A stretch of DNA of 64,000 bases from Actinomyces slackii (GCF_900637295.1 NZ_LR134363.1:2418001-2482000), one strand, 5' to 3'; counted from the stretch's first letter, positions 8,466-18,554 are shown. Notes: generated from the letters alone by a model not told the origin. A program made the numbers and translations.

Positions 8466-9041
8466 CTAGAAGACGACGACGGAGGCGAGCCGTCGGCCGG
8501 CCAGCTGGGCCCTGCCCCCCAGAGCGGCCAGCTCCAGGAGCATGCACACGTCGTCGACCCGCGCCCCGGCCTGCTCGAGGAGGCTGATGGAGGCCGCGGC
8601 CGTCCCCCCGGTGGCCAGGACATCGTCGATGACCAGCACCCGCGATCCGGGCTCCACGCTCTCCGGGCGCAGCTCCATGCGGGCGGTGCCGTACTCCAAG
8701 GCGTAGTCCGCCCCGATGACCGGTCCGGGCAGCTTGCCGCCCTTGCGCACGGTCAGCATGCCGGTGCCCAGCGCGACGGCCAGGGGCGCGGCAAGGATGA
8801 AGCCCCGTGACTCCAGGCCGGCCACCGCGTCCACGCGTCCGCGGTAGTGGTCGGCAAGGCCCTCGACGAGCCGGGAGAAGGCCGGCCCGTCGGCGAGCAG
8901 GGGCGTGATGTCGCGAAACAGGACACCGGGCTCGGGAAAGTCCGGGATCTCGCGCAGATGCTCCAGCACGAGCCCGGTCAGCTCCTGGGGGATCGCGGGG
9001 AGGGCAGAGCCCTCGCGGGCAGGTGATGATGCGGCGGTCAT
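8466..9041 (-). CDS. apt: Adenine phosphoribosyltransferase
   Basis: A 191-residue type I phosphoribosyltransferase that makes AMP from adenine and PRPP. The family pattern is clear: IPDFPEPGVLFRDITPLL near the N-terminus, GLESRGFILAAPLA, RKGGKLPG, and the PRPP loop VLVIDDVLATGGT. Its ATG shares one base with the secF stop (TGATG), so it is translationally coupled to secF. The order secD-secF-apt-relA is conserved in Actinobacteria. Confidence 0.95.
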   Translation of the reverse strand: MTAASSPAREGSALPAIPQELTGLVLEHLREIPDFPEPGVLFRDITPLLADGPAFSRLVEGLADHYRGRVDAVAGLESRGFILAAPLAVALGTGMLTVRKGGKLPGPVIGADYALEYGTARMELRPESVEPGSRVLVIDDVLATGGTAAASISLLEQAGARVDDVCMLLELAALGGRAQLAGRRLASVVVF

Positions 9042-10141
9042 CAGCGCCTCTTCTTCCTCTTGGGCTGGGCGCTGACGCCCAGGTGATGGCCGGGGATGAG
9101 GGGGGAGGCCGCGGGAGCGGCGCTGATGGCCTCCAGGGCCTCCTGATCGTCGCCGGCCTGGGCGATGCGGTCCTGGCGCGCAGCCTCCACCTTGGCGGCC
9201 TGCTCGATGACCACCGTCTCACGGGAGCGCAGGTCCACCAGCAGTGGCGCGGCCAGGAGGACCGAGGACAGGGTTCCCGCGATCATGCCGATGAACAGGG
9301 TCAGGGCGATGTCGCGCAGGGTGCCCGCGCCCAGGATGAAGGCCCCGACCACCAGCAGGGAGGCCACCGGGAGCACCCCGACCACCGAGGTGTTCAGGGA
9401 GCGGATGAGGGTCTGGTTGACCGCGAGGTTGGCCAGCTCGCCGTAGGTCGAGCGGGTCTGGGCCTCGAAGCCTGCGGTGTTCTCCCGGACCTTGTCGAAG
9501 ATCACGACGGTGTCGTAGAGGGAGTAGCCCAGGATGGTCAGCACCCCGATGACCGTGGCCGGGGTGACCTCGAAGCCGGTGGCGGCGTAGATGCCCACCG
9601 TGACGACGATGTCGTGGACGAGGGCGGCCATGGCGGCCACCGCCATCTTCCAGGTGCGGAAGTAGAACCAGATGAGCAGTCCCACCAGCACGAAGAACAG
9701 CGCCAGGCCGCGGGCGGCCTTGGTGGTGACGTCGGAGGACCAGGTCGGTCCCACCGTGGTGGCGGTGACGGCCCCGGCGTCGACCTTGTAGGCCTTGGCC
9801 AGCTGGGCCGACAGGCTGTCGAGCTCGGCCTTGGCCAGCTCATTGGTCTGGACGCGCACGGAGGACGAGCCCATGGTGCTCACCGAGGAGCCCGAGCTCA
9901 GCCCGGCATCCCTGAGCACGTCATTGGCCGGCTCGACGGCGGGTGAGGAGATGCCGGTGATGGTGATCTCCGAGCCCCCCTTGAAGTCGATGCCGGGGTT
10001 GAGCCCGACTGTTCCCAGCAGGAGGGCCGAGCCGGCGATGATGAGCACGGCGATCGTGTACCAGATCCTCCGCTTGGCCACGATCGGGAAGGATGTCCGA
10101 CCGGAGTAGAGGTCGTTTCCGAGGCTCGACAGGGAGATCAC
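9041..10141 (-). CDS. secF: Protein translocase subunit SecF
   Basis: A 366-residue inner-membrane protein that works with SecD to use the proton gradient for late steps of protein export. It has an N-terminal membrane segment, the GLNPGIDFKGGSEI signature around residues 25-40, a short extracytoplasmic domain and a C-terminal block of five membrane helices including VGIYAATGFEVTPATVIGVL and GYSLYDTVVIFDKVRE. It overlaps the secD stop by 4 bp (ATGA). The C-terminus is basic (AQPKRKKRR). Confidence 0.95.
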   Translation of the reverse strand: MISLSSLGNDLYSGRTSFPIVAKRRIWYTIAVLIIAGSALLLGTVGLNPGIDFKGGSEITITGISSPAVEPANDVLRDAGLSSGSSVSTMGSSSVRVQTNELAKAELDSLSAQLAKAYKVDAGAVTATTVGPTWSSDVTTKAARGLALFFVLVGLLIWFYFRTWKMAVAAMAALVHDIVVTVGIYAATGFEVTPATVIGVLTILGYSLYDTVVIFDKVRENTAGFEAQTRSTYGELANLAVNQTLIRSLNTSVVGVLPVASLLVVGAFILGAGTLRDIALTLFIGMIAGTLSSVLLAAPLLVDLRSRETVVIEQAAKVEAARQDRIAQAGDDQEALEAISAAPAASPLIPGHHLGVSAQPKRKKRR

Positions 10142-12282
10142 GCCCGCTCACCGTCCTTTCCTGAGGAGGTCAGGGCGTCGGCGGCATCATCGGATTCCTC
10201 AGCCCCATCGGAATCGGTGGTCGTGGGCGCCTCGTCCCGGTCGGCCTCCAGGGGGTCCTCATCCGGGCCGTCATCCGCCGATGAGGCGGCGCGGCGCGCC
10301 TCGACCTTGCGGCGGGCCAGCGAGGAGACGATCTCCCCGGCCATGGCCTCACGGCGCCGACCGTATGTGGACGCCGAGGTCGAGCCCAGGTGCTCGGGAT
10401 CCAGGCCGGAGAGGCGGTGGCCCTCGCCGAAGAAGCGGAAGCGCACGAGCCAGACCATGAACGGGTGGGTGAACATGACCACGACGGCCAGGTCCACCAG
10501 GGTGGTGACCCCCAGGGTGAAGGCGAAGCCCTGGACCCCGCCCACGGCCAGGAAGTAGAGGACCACGGCGGCCACGAGGTTGACGATGTCGGAGACGATG
10601 ATGGTGCGCCGGGCGTGCTTCCAGCCCTCATCGATGGCGGTGGCCAGGACCCGGCCCTGGCGGACCTCATCACGGATCCTCTCGAAGTAGATGATGAAGG
10701 AGTCCACGGTGATGCCGATGGCGATGATCAGGCCGGCCACTCCGGCCAGCGACAGGCGATAGCCCATCCCCCAGCTCAGCGCCGTGATGGCCAGGTAGGT
10801 GATTGCGGCGGCGATGATCAGGGAGAGCACGGCGACGATCGACAGGCCCCGGTACTGCCAGGCCAGGTAGATGATGATGAGTCCGAAGCCGATGAGCCCG
10901 GCGATCAGCCCGTTGCGCAGCTGCTCGGTTCCCAGGGTGGCGGAGATCTGCTGCTCGGACTGCACGGTGAAGCTCAGCGGCAGCGAGCCGAAGGAGAGCT
11001 GATTGGCCAGGGTGTTGGCCTGGTTCTGGGTGAAGTCGCCGCTGATCTGCACGCGACCGTCGGTGATGGCCGTGGTGACCTCCGGATTGAAGCCGGAGGC
11101 CATGATCGTCAGGCCGTCCAGGACGATGGCGAACTGGGCCTTGGCCGCATCCGGGGAGGCGGCCCCGCCCATCGCGGCGGCCCCGGAGGAGTCGCGGAAG
11201 CCGATGAGGCGCCCGGAGAGGCTGGAGAACTTCTTGGTTCCGGCCGAGTCGAACTCCAGGGAGACCACCCAGCGATTGGTGGTCCCGCCCTGGCTGGTGG
11301 TCTCCAGGCCGGAGGCCGCGTTGTCCAGCTCGGTCCCGGTGATCTCGGCCGGGCCGAGGATGTAGGCGCCCGGCGCCCCCTCCTTGGCGCAGGAGATGAC
11401 CGCCTTCTTGGGGTCCTGGGTCTGGCCGGTGAGGTTGGCGGGGTCGGTGCAGTTGGTCATGTAGGCGTCGTAGATGAGCTTCTCAGTCATCCAGTGGTCC
11501 GAGGAGTTGTCCTGGGAGGTCGCCGGCAGCGGGTCGGTCGAGATGGTGCCATCGCCGTTGACGTCGGCGGCCTGGGTGGCGATCTGCTCGGCCGTCATGG
11601 GCTCGGTCGGCGCCTCGGGGCTGGCCTGCTCCGCGGGCGCCTCGGTGGGCTGCTCCGTGGGCTGCTCCTCCTGGGGCGCCGCCGGCTCCGTGGGCTCGGC
11701 GGCGGGATCGGGGGCGGGCTGGGTGGCCGCGGGCTCGACCTCGGTCTCCTCAGGGGCGACGGTGCTCACGCCGGGCTCGGCGGTGGCGGCACCGTCCGGA
11801 ACCACGGCATCGGGGCTGGCCGACGGCGCGGGCGCGGTCTGCTGGCCCGCCTGCGAGGCCTGGGCCTGGGCGATCATCGGCGCGCTGGCCTCGATGACGC
11901 GCAGAACGGGCCGGAAGTACATGACCGCCGAGGTGCGCACGAGGTCCAGGGTCTCCTGGCTGGGCTTGCCCGGCAGTGAGACCACGATGTTCTGCCCGCC
12001 CTGCCTGGAGATCTGGGCCTCGGCCACGCCGGAGGCGTCCACGCGCTGGCGGATGACGTCGATGGCCTGGTCCACGTCGGCGTCGGTGATTGTTGAGCCG
12101 TCGGAGGTGGTGGGGGTCAGGATGATCTGGGTGCCGCCCTCGAGGTCGAGGGCCAGGCCCGGGGTCATCGAGGCGCGCCCGGTGACCGATCCCGCGACCA
12201 GGGCCCCGAAGCCCAGGGCGATGAGGATGAGAAGCATCAGGAGGCGCTGCCCCGAGCGCTTTCGCTGCGGTGTGGTGGACAC
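10138..12282 (-). CDS. secD: Protein translocase subunit SecD
   Basis: A 714-residue membrane protein, partner of SecF. It shows an N-terminal membrane helix, PGLALDLEGGTQIIL, the P1 domain with VDQAIDVIRQRVDASGVAE, and a C-terminal permease block (YRLSLAGVAGLIIAIGITVD, DSFIIYFERIRDEVR). It is longer than the roughly 600 residues usual for SecD because P1 contains an insertion of about 110 residues rich in Pro, Ala, Glu and Thr (about 150-262). That insertion holds DVNGDGTISTD at 240-250, a calcium-loop-like motif. The C-terminal tail is acidic. RBS AGGAAGG lies upstream of the ATG. Confidence 0.94.
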   Translation of the reverse strand: MSTTPQRKRSGQRLLMLLILIALGFGALVAGSVTGRASMTPGLALDLEGGTQIILTPTTSDGSTITDADVDQAIDVIRQRVDASGVAEAQISRQGGQNIVVSLPGKPSQETLDLVRTSAVMYFRPVLRVIEASAPMIAQAQASQAGQQTAPAPSASPDAVVPDGAATAEPGVSTVAPEETEVEPAATQPAPDPAAEPTEPAAPQEEQPTEQPTEAPAEQASPEAPTEPMTAEQIATQAADVNGDGTISTDPLPATSQDNSSDHWMTEKLIYDAYMTNCTDPANLTGQTQDPKKAVISCAKEGAPGAYILGPAEITGTELDNAASGLETTSQGGTTNRWVVSLEFDSAGTKKFSSLSGRLIGFRDSSGAAAMGGAASPDAAKAQFAIVLDGLTIMASGFNPEVTTAITDGRVQISGDFTQNQANTLANQLSFGSLPLSFTVQSEQQISATLGTEQLRNGLIAGLIGFGLIIIYLAWQYRGLSIVAVLSLIIAAAITYLAITALSWGMGYRLSLAGVAGLIIAIGITVDSFIIYFERIRDEVRQGRVLATAIDEGWKHARRTIIVSDIVNLVAAVVLYFLAVGGVQGFAFTLGVTTLVDLAVVVMFTHPFMVWLVRFRFFGEGHRLSGLDPEHLGSTSASTYGRRREAMAGEIVSSLARRKVEARRAASSADDGPDEDPLEADRDEAPTTTDSDGAEESDDAADALTSSGKDGERA

Positions 12283-12332
12283 GTGGTCCCTTCCTGGAGG
12301 TGTGGGAGCCTGCGCGGCTGTGATGCCGGGGC

Positions 12333-12740
12333 TCAGGGCCGGTTCTCGTCCGAGGGCTGGTCCGACTCCTTGGCGGGCTCCTGCCCGGGAGTCTCGTCCT
12401 CGCCGTCCTCAACGCCGTCGACCTCATCGATGGCATCGGAGTCGGATGAGCCCTCCTCGTCCTGCGCCGAGGCGAAGGGCGGCTCCTCAGCGCCACTGAT
12501 GGCGCGCTTGGCCCACAGGGTCTCATCGCCCAGCGGAGTGGCGAGGGTCACCACATCCCCATCGACCTCGACGACGGTTCCGTAGAAGCCGGAGGTGGTG
12601 CGCACCCAGGCGCCGGGGACCAGGGCCTCCTCGATCCTCTGGGCCTGAGCCTCGGCCATCCTCGACTGCTGGCGCCGGGCGAAGAAGGACATGATCCAGA
12701 AGACGCCCAGCATGAGTGCGAGCATTGCGAACAGTTCCAT
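12333..12740 (-). CDS. yajC: Preprotein translocase subunit YajC
   Basis: A 135-residue protein with one N-terminal membrane helix (LALMLGVFWIMSFF), a basic stretch RRQQSRM, and the small cytoplasmic YajC domain (LVPGAWVRTTSGFYGTVVEV). The last 50 residues are strongly acidic and low-complexity. YajC associates with SecDF, which follow directly downstream. The ATG at 12740 has GGAGA upstream and begins at the membrane helix; a longer frame to 12857 has no support. Confidence 0.92.
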   Translation of the reverse strand: MELFAMLALMLGVFWIMSFFARRQQSRMAEAQAQRIEEALVPGAWVRTTSGFYGTVVEVDGDVVTLATPLGDETLWAKRAISGAEEPPFASAQDEEGSSDSDAIDEVDGVEDGEDETPGQEPAKESDQPSDENRP

Positions 12741-12908
12741 GATGGCGTCTCCGTTTCGCATCGGGGTGATGTCAGGGCCAGGATGGCGCAAACCGACGGG
12801 GGCGAGTCTAGGCCACCGAGTCAAGAGCACAAGCGATATGCACGAGGAATCGGGCACAAGATGGTCTCGACGGCCCGCACCTGGCCGGGACCCGCCCGGC
12901 GCAGGCCC

Positions 12909-13949
12909 TCAGGTGAACAGGACTCCCTCAGCCGGCGCCTGGAGTCCCAGATGCTCGTAGGCCGCGACCGTGGCGGCCCGGCCCCGGGGAGTTCTCACCA
13001 TGAGTCCCTCGCGCACCAGATAGGGCTCGGCCACGGTCTCGACCGTCTCGGGCTCCTCGCCCACGCTGACCGCGAGGGTGGTCAGTCCTACGGGCCCTCC
13101 CCCAAAGCGCGTGCACAGCGCATGGAGCACCTGGCGGTCCAGCCGATCCAGTCCCAGGGGGTCGACCTCGAAGACCTCCAGCGCGCCGCGGGCCGCCTCT
13201 AAGTCCAGGCGCCCGGGGCTGCCGTGGACCTCGGCCCAGTCCTGGACGCGGCGCAGCAGCCGGTTGGCGATGCGCGGCGTGCCCCGCGAGCGGCGGGCGA
13301 GCTCGCTCGCCGCCTCACCCTCCAGGTCCACGCCCAGCAGGCCCGCGCTGCGGCGCAGGATCCGGGTCAGCTCACCGGGCCCGTAGAAGTCCAGATGACC
13401 GGTGAAGCCGAAGCGATCGCGCAGGGGGGCGGGAAGGAGGCCGGCGCGAGTGGTGGCCCCCACCACCGTGAAGGGGGGCAGGGACAGGGGGATGGACGTG
13501 GCCCCCGGGCCCTTGCCCACCACGATGTCCACCCGGTAGTCCTCCATGGCCAGGTAGAGCATCTCCTCAGCGGTTCGGGCCAGGCGGTGGATCTCATCGA
13601 TGAAGAGCACGTCGCCCTCCTCCAGGGAGGACAGGATGGCGGCCAGGTCCCCGGCGTGCTGGATGGCCGGGCCACTGGTCAGGCGCAGCGAGCCCTCGAC
13701 CTCCGCGGCGATGATCATGGCCAGGGTGGTCTTCCCCAGGCCGGGAGGGCCCGAGAGCAGCACATGGTCGGCGGTCACACCGCGGGCCCGGGCCGAGCGC
13801 AGCACCACCGAGAGCTGGCCGCGCACGACCTCCTGGCCGATGAAGTCCTCCAGGCGCTTGGGGCGCAGGGCGGCCTCGGCGGCGCGCTCGGAGTCCTGGG
13901 CGCCGCCATCGACCATGCGCTGGTCTCCCATGTCAGCCATGTCAGCCAT
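12909..13949 (-). CDS. ruvB: Holliday junction branch migration ATPase RuvB
   Basis: A 346-residue AAA+ motor that drives branch migration together with RuvA. Visible motifs: [11 protein letters not shown], Walker [10 protein letters not shown], Walker B LFIDEIHR, the sensor segment GATTRAG, arginine-finger region PAPLRDRFG, and the C-terminal winged helix ending in [15 protein letters not shown]. The start at 13949 overlaps ruvA by 8 bp and has GGAGG 8 nt upstream. Two more in-frame ATGs follow at once in a tandem ATGGCTGAC repeat, so the exact start could shift by 3 or 6 codons. Confidence 0.95.
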   Translation of the reverse strand: MADMADMGDQRMVDGGAQDSERAAEAALRPKRLEDFIGQEVVRGQLSVVLRSARARGVTADHVLLSGPPGLGKTTLAMIIAAEVEGSLRLTSGPAIQHAGDLAAILSSLEEGDVLFIDEIHRLARTAEEMLYLAMEDYRVDIVVGKGPGATSIPLSLPPFTVVGATTRAGLLPAPLRDRFGFTGHLDFYGPGELTRILRRSAGLLGVDLEGEAASELARRSRGTPRIANRLLRRVQDWAEVHGSPGRLDLEAARGALEVFEVDPLGLDRLDRQVLHALCTRFGGGPVGLTTLAVSVGEEPETVETVAEPYLVREGLMVRTPRGRAATVAAYEHLGLQAPAEGVLFT

Positions 13950-14553
13950 GGCGGCCGCCTCCCAGCCAGCGCAGGCAGGCGCGCAGCAGCTCGGCGGTGT
14001 CCGCCGGGTGATCATCCTGAACCGCCAGGACCGCCTGGCGGGCCGCGGACTCGTTCCAGCCCAGCTGGGTCAGCGCCGCCATGACATCGGGGTCGGGATC
14101 ACCGGCCACCGCTGGCGCGGCGCCCTGGGCCACGGCGATGGGATCCCCCACGACGGCGCCCAGCTTGTCGCCGATGTCGATGATGATGCGCTGGGCGCCC
14201 TTGGGCCCCAGGCCGGGAACGCGCTTGAGGGCGGCCACGTCCTGGTCGGCGATGGCGCGGCGAAGCGCGTCGGGGGTGTGGACGGCGAGGATCGCCAGGG
14301 CGAGCTTGGCCCCCACCCCCCTGGCGCTCATGAGGACGCGGAAGCAGTCCCGCTCGTCGGCCTCGGCGAAGCCGTAGAGGGTCATGGAGTCCTCGCGCAC
14401 CACCAGCTCGGTGTGGACCAGGGCCTCCTGGCCGACTCTCAGGCCCGAGAGCGTGGCGGGCGTGGCCTGCAGGCTCATGCCCACGCCGCCGGTCTCGATC
14501 ACCGCGCCGGTGAGGGACAGGTCCAGCACGGTGCCGCGCAGTGAAGCGATCAT
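13942..14553 (-). CDS. ruvA: Holliday junction DNA-binding protein RuvA
   Basis: A 203-residue protein. The N-terminal OB fold starts [14 protein letters not shown]. The helix-hairpin-helix pair includes [18 protein letters not shown], and the C-terminal domain III ([15 protein letters not shown]) contacts RuvB. It binds four-way junctions and recruits RuvB. The ATG at 14553 has AGGAG upstream. A LexA-type operator and a -10 box lie in the 136-bp gap to ruvC, so ruvAB has its own SOS-controlled promoter. Confidence 0.95.
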   Translation of the reverse strand: MIASLRGTVLDLSLTGAVIETGGVGMSLQATPATLSGLRVGQEALVHTELVVREDSMTLYGFAEADERDCFRVLMSARGVGAKLALAILAVHTPDALRRAIADQDVAALKRVPGLGPKGAQRIIIDIGDKLGAVVGDPIAVAQGAAPAVAGDPDPDVMAALTQLGWNESAARQAVLAVQDDHPADTAELLRACLRWLGGGRHG

Positions 14554-14580
14554 GCCTGGGGATCTCCTGAGAACACGGGG

Positions 14581-14602
14581 TCGAACAGATGTTCGGAGCC
14601 TA
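14581..14602 (-). promoter_or_regulatory. LexA (SOS) box and -10 element of ruvAB
   Basis: TCGAACAGATGTTCGG (14581-14596) matches the Gram-positive/actinobacterial LexA consensus TCGAAC-N4-GTTCGA at every base but the last. A TAGGCT -10 element on the minus strand (14602-14597) abuts it, so bound LexA would cover the transcription start of ruvAB. SOS induction of ruvAB is well established in other bacteria. Confidence 0.88.
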
Positions 14603-14689
14603 GCAGGCGCCTGTGCTCGGTGCGCCCAGGCGCGCGGCCCCGTTGGGTCTGGGCGGACCAGAGCGGGCCAGAGCGGGCCAGAGCAGGTC

Positions 14690-15355
14690 TCAGCGCCGGA
14701 TGCGCCGGGGGTCGACGGCGCCGGTGCGGCGGGCCGCGGCCTGGGCCGCGGCCCACTGTCGCTGGGCGGGGGTGCGCGCCGAGGCCCGCACCGATCCGCC
14801 GGCGGAGACCATGTCGGTGGCGTCGTCGGCGCCCGTGCCCCCACCGCGCCATCCGTGACAGATGGCCTGGGCCAGGGCATCGGCGGCGTCGGCGGGCCGA
14901 GGGGGAGCGTCCAGGCCGAGAATGCGGGTGACCATGGCCTGGACCTGGGCCTTGTCGGCGGTCCCCGATCCGGTGACGGCGGCCTTGGCCTCACTGGGCG
15001 TGTGCTGGGCCACCTCCAGGCCCGCCCGGGCGCCGGCGGCCATGGCCACTCCCATGACCTGGGCCACTGAGATGACCGAGCGCAGGTTGTCCTGGGCGAA
15101 GACCCTCTCGATGGACACCACCGATGGCCCCAGCCGGGCGATCCAGTCCTCGATGGCCTCGGTGATGGTCAGCAGGCGCAGCTCCGGGCTCTGGGCCGGA
15201 GGCGTGCGCACCACGCCGACCTGCACCAGGCGCACCCTGCGGCCGGGATCGATGTCCACGCAGCCCAGGCCGCACCGGGTCAGGCCCGGGTCGATCCCGA
15301 GCACTCGCTGCTGGGCGACGACGGCCTGGCGGGAGCGGATCGGCGCGGGGGACAC
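14690..15355 (-). CDS. ruvC: Crossover junction endodeoxyribonuclease RuvC
   Basis: A 221-residue Holliday junction resolvase. Catalytic acidic residues are seen in [23 protein letters not shown] and the C-terminal [18 protein letters not shown] at 15355 is preferred: it lies 7 nt after the yebC stop, with GAGGA at the end of yebC as the probable ribosome binding site. A C-terminal extension of about 40 residues, rich in Ala and Arg, follows the core. It is probably read with yebC, while ruvAB has a separate promoter downstream. Confidence 0.93.
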   Translation of the reverse strand: MSPAPIRSRQAVVAQQRVLGIDPGLTRCGLGCVDIDPGRRVRLVQVGVVRTPPAQSPELRLLTITEAIEDWIARLGPSVVSIERVFAQDNLRSVISVAQVMGVAMAAGARAGLEVAQHTPSEAKAAVTGSGTADKAQVQAMVTRILGLDAPPRPADAADALAQAICHGWRGGGTGADDATDMVSAGGSVRASARTPAQRQWAAAQAAARRTGAVDPRRIRR

Positions 15356-15362
15356 GGCGCGC

Positions 15363-16127
15363 TCAGTCCTCGTGGGCCTGGAACTCGGCGGCGACCTCAG
15401 GGGACATGTCCACGGAGGTGAAGACGTTCTGGACGTCGTCGGAGTCCTCCAGGGCATCGATGAGGCGGAAGACCTTGCGGGCGCCCTCGACGTCGACCTC
15501 CACCTTGGTCCCGGCCACGAACTGGACCTCGGCGGAGTCGTAGTCCATCCCGGCCTCGGTCAGAGCGGTGCGCACGGCCACCAGGTCGCCGGGCTCGGAG
15601 TAGATCTCGAAGGACTCCCCCATGTCCTCGACCTCCTCGGCGCCGGCCTCCAGGACCGCCAGGAGGATGGAGTCCTCATCGACGCCCTCGGCCTTGGGGA
15701 CCTCGATGACGCCCTTGCGCGAGAAGTTGTACGCCACCGAGCCGGGATCCGCCAGGCTGCCGCCGTTGCGGGAGAAGGCCACGCGCACGTCGGAGGCGGC
15801 GCGGTTGCGGTTGTCGGTCAGGCACTCGACGAGGAAGGCCACGCCGCCGGGGCCGTAGCCCTCGTACATGATGGTCTGCCAGTCCGCTCCCCCGGCCTCC
15901 TCCCCGCTGCCGCGCTTGACGGCGCGGGTGATGTTGTCAGCGGGCACCGAGTTCTTCTTGGCCTTCTGGATGGCGTCGAAGAGGGTCGGGTTCCCGGTGG
16001 GGTCACCGCCGCCGGTGCGCGCAGCCACCTCGATGTTCTTGATGAGGCGGGCGAAGAGCTTGCCGCGCTTGGCATCGATGGCGGCCTTCTTGTGCTTGGT
16101 GGTGGCCCACTTGGAGTGACCCGACAT
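15363..16127 (-). CDS. yebC: YebC/PmpR-family (TACO1-like) protein
   Basis: A 254-residue protein beginning [23 protein letters not shown], the hallmark of the YebC family, with [17 protein letters not shown] and [19 protein letters not shown]. Family members were described as DNA-binding regulators; more recent work assigns some of them a role in translation of proline-rich stretches. RBS AAGGAG lies 5 nt before the ATG. It sits between the pdx genes and ruvC as in M. tuberculosis. Confidence 0.93.
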   Translation of the reverse strand: MSGHSKWATTKHKKAAIDAKRGKLFARLIKNIEVAARTGGGDPTGNPTLFDAIQKAKKNSVPADNITRAVKRGSGEEAGGADWQTIMYEGYGPGGVAFLVECLTDNRNRAASDVRVAFSRNGGSLADPGSVAYNFSRKGVIEVPKAEGVDEDSILLAVLEAGAEEVEDMGESFEIYSEPGDLVAVRTALTEAGMDYDSAEVQFVAGTKVEVDVEGARKVFRLIDALEDSDDVQNVFTSVDMSPEVAAEFQAHED

Positions 16128-16185
16128 ACATGCTCCTTGGGAGTGTCAGTGGATGTGGCGGATGGGCGAGTGCGGCGCCGCGGCC

Positions 16186-17661
16186 TCAGGACCGGTGCGC
16201 CACCATATCGACGAAGACGCCATGGACGCGGTGATCGCCCCCGACCTCGGGGTGGAAGGAGGTGGCCAGCAGCGGTCCCTGACGAACCGCCACGATCCTA
16301 CCGCCTGATGCTGAGCCTTCATCACTGCCGGCCCTGCCCGAGCGGGTCGTGGCCAGGACCTCGACGCCCTCGTCGACCTCCTCGACCCAGGGGGCGCGGA
16401 TGAACACGGCCCTGAGGGGATCGCCCGGTCCCGCGCCGAGCCCGGGGGCGATGAGGTCCTCCTCGTAGGAGTCCACCTCGCGCCCGAAGGCATTGCGCCG
16501 CACGGTCATGCCGATGCCGCCCAGGAAGGACTGCCCCGGCGCCGCCCCCTGAACGCGGTCGGCCAGCATGATCATGCCCGCGCAGGAGCCATAGACGGCC
16601 AGCCCCTCGGCCACGAGGGCCCGCAGTGGCTCGAGCATCCCGAAGGAGGTCAGCAGCGTGCTCATGGTCGTGGACTCGCCCCCCGGGAGGATGAGCCCGT
16701 CGAGCCGGTCCCCGGGGCGCGCCCCCAGGTCCCCGGCGCTGCGCACGGCCACCGCCCGGGCTCCGGCGGCCTCCAGGGCCAGGCTGTGCTCGCGCACGTC
16801 CCCCTGCAGGGCGAGCACCCCGATGGTCGGGCGCGCATCGAGCCTCGAGGCGGCGGGGAACAGGGCCCGGGGCCTCAGGGCGCTCAGGGTCGAGCCATCC
16901 ACCCTGGAGGGGGCGCTGGCAGCGCCGTGGCCGGCGAGCCGCTGCTCCTGCCGGGCCCGGGGGTCGCTCGGTGCCTCCGGCTCGACGGCGTCACCCGGGT
17001 CGGACACGTCCATCACCGCCCCATCCCATCCCCGGCCGAGCGCCTCGATGACCTCGGGCAGGGCCCGGGGGTAGACCTCCTCGCCCCGCTCGCGCGCCCC
17101 GACCAGCTCGTCGTGGCTCCACCAGCGCACGCTGTCCACGGCATCGCGCTCCAGAGCGGTCCATCCCGCGGCGGAGGGGGCGTACGGGGTGCTCAGGCGC
17201 AGCAGGAAGTAGGTCTCGCTCTGGCGGCAGACCAGGCGGGCGAATCGCAGGAGCGCCTCACGATGGGCGACGGGGCCCTCCAGATCGCCGGGCTCGATCC
17301 GCAGCCCCGTCTCCTCGGCCAGCTCGCGCGCCGCGCCGCTGGCCGCCCCCTCCCCAGCCCGCAGGCCGCCGCCGGGGGTGAAGATCCAGCTGTGGGACGG
17401 ATCGGCCGTGTCATGCCCGGTCAGGAGCAGGACCCGGTTCTCACCGGAGTCCTGTCCGGTCAGGACGATCACCCTGGCGGCGCGCCTGGAGGGCAGGCCA
17501 TCGGGGCCCAGGCGCCACTCCTGGGGGTCGAGGGTCAGCGCCCAGTCCTCGGGGACCAGGTGCGGGTCGCGGCCGTCCCGGGTCAGGTCCCGGGTCAGGT
17601 CCCCAGTCAGGTCGGCGGCCCGCGTCGCGGCTGCCCCGGCGGCGGTGCTCGAGGCGCTCAC
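16186..17661 (-). CDS. pdxT: Nudix hydrolase fused to PLP synthase glutaminase PdxT
   Basis: A 491-residue single reading frame with two enzymes. Residues 1-220 or so are a Nudix hydrolase with a complete Nudix box ([20 protein letters not shown] followed by ETGL). A linker of about 60 residues rich in Pro, Ala and Arg follows. Residues 280-491 are Pdx[28 protein letters not shown], nucleophile [10 protein letters not shown] and SFHPEV. PdxT releases ammonia from glutamine for PdxS to make pyridoxal 5'-phosphate. The ATG at 17661 overlaps the pdxS stop by 4 bp, so the fusion begins exactly where PdxT should be coupled to PdxS. Family PdxT is normally about 190-200 residues. The substrate of the Nudix part is unknown. 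Confidence 0.9.
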   Translation of the reverse strand: MSASSTAAGAAATRAADLTGDLTRDLTRDGRDPHLVPEDWALTLDPQEWRLGPDGLPSRRAARVIVLTGQDSGENRVLLLTGHDTADPSHSWIFTPGGGLRAGEGAASGAARELAEETGLRIEPGDLEGPVAHREALLRFARLVCRQSETYFLLRLSTPYAPSAAGWTALERDAVDSVRWWSHDELVGARERGEEVYPRALPEVIEALGRGWDGAVMDVSDPGDAVEPEAPSDPRARQEQRLAGHGAASAPSRVDGSTLSALRPRALFPAASRLDARPTIGVLALQGDVREHSLALEAAGARAVAVRSAGDLGARPGDRLDGLILPGGESTTMSTLLTSFGMLEPLRALVAEGLAVYGSCAGMIMLADRVQGAAPGQSFLGGIGMTVRRNAFGREVDSYEEDLIAPGLGAGPGDPLRAVFIRAPWVEEVDEGVEVLATTRSGRAGSDEGSASGGRIVAVRQGPLLATSFHPEVGGDHRVHGVFVDMVAHRS

Positions 17662-18554
17662 CAGCCGCGCTCGGCCAGGCGGTGGGGCGCGGGCACGTCC
17701 TCGACGCTGATGCCCACCATCGCCTCGCCCAGCCCCCGTGAGACCTCGGCGATCACGGCCGGGTCATCGAACTGGGCGGTGGCGCGCACGATGGCGGCGG
17801 CGCGCCTGGCCGGGTCGCCGGACTTGAAGATGCCCGAGCCCACGAAGACGCCCTCGGCGCCCATCTGCATCATCATGGCGGCGTCGGCCGGGGTGGCGAT
17901 GCCCCCGGCGGTGAACAGGACCACGGGCAGGCTCCCGGTGCGGGCGACCTCGGCGACCAGCTCGTAGGGGGCGCTGAGCTCCTTGGCAGCCACGTAGAGC
18001 TCGTCCTCCGGCAGGGAGGTGAGCCGGCGGATCTCGTCGCGGATGGTGCGCATGTGGGTGACGGCATTGGACACGTCCCCGGTGCCCGCCTCGCCCTTGG
18101 AGCGGATCATCGCCGCCCCCTCGGCGATGCGGCGCAGGGCCTCCCCCAGATTGGTGGCCCCGCAGACGAAGGGCACGGTGAAGGCCTGCTTGTCGATGTG
18201 GTGGACGTAGTCGGCGGGGGTGAGGACCTCGGACTCGTCGATGTAGTCCACGCCCAGGGACTGGAGGACCTGGGCCTCGACGACATGGCCGATGCGAGCC
18301 TTGGCCATGACCGGGATGGAGACGGCCTCGATGATGCCGGTGATGAGGTCGGGATCGGACATGCGGGCCACACCGCCCTGGGAGCGGATATCGGCCGGGA
18401 CGCGCTCCAGGGCCATGACGGCCACAGCGCCCGCATCCTGGGCGATGCGGGCCTGGTCGGGGGTGACCACATCCATGATGACGCCCCCCTTGAGCATGTC
18501 GGCCATGCCGCGCTTGATGGTCGGGGTGCCGGTGGTCGCGTTCGTCGTGCTCAT
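17658..18554 (-). CDS. pdxS: Pyridoxal 5'-phosphate synthase lyase subunit PdxS
   Basis: A 298-residue (beta-alpha)8-barrel enzyme that builds PLP from ribose 5-phosphate, glyceraldehyde 3-phosphate and ammonia. The conserved [31 protein letters not shown] and [17 protein letters not shown] carry the catalytic lysines. RBS GAGGA lies 5 nt before the ATG. It is followed with 4-bp overlap by the Nudix-PdxT fusion gene. No PdxR-type regulator lies next to it; the leader holds a 9-bp tandem repeat. Confidence 0.96.
   Translation of the reverse strand: MSTTNATTGTPTIKRGMADMLKGGVIMDVVTPDQARIAQDAGAVAVMALERVPADIRSQGGVARMSDPDLITGIIEAVSIPVMAKARIGHVVEAQVLQSLGVDYIDESEVLTPADYVHHIDKQAFTVPFVCGATNLGEALRRIAEGAAMIRSKGEAGTGDVSNAVTHMRTIRDEIRRLTSLPEDELYVAAKELSAPYELVAEVARTGSLPVVLFTAGGIATPADAAMMMQMGAEGVFVGSGIFKSGDPARRAAAIVRATAQFDDPAVIAEVSRGLGEAMVGISVEDVPAPHRLAERGW

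Noticed and set aside
6535-8469. Long open frame antisense to relA (644 residues), and similar frames antisense to secD, glgX, thrS and pflB
   Set aside because: High-GC shadow frames: the composition follows the complement of the real codons, there is no family resemblance, and the opposite-strand genes are certain.
8380-9222. Upstream extension of relA over apt
   Set aside because: Homology begins at 8379 and the extension overlaps apt in another frame.
13931-13949. Tandem ATGGCTGAC as a repeat element
   Set aside because: Only two exact copies plus a variant at the ruvB start; it matters for start choice only.
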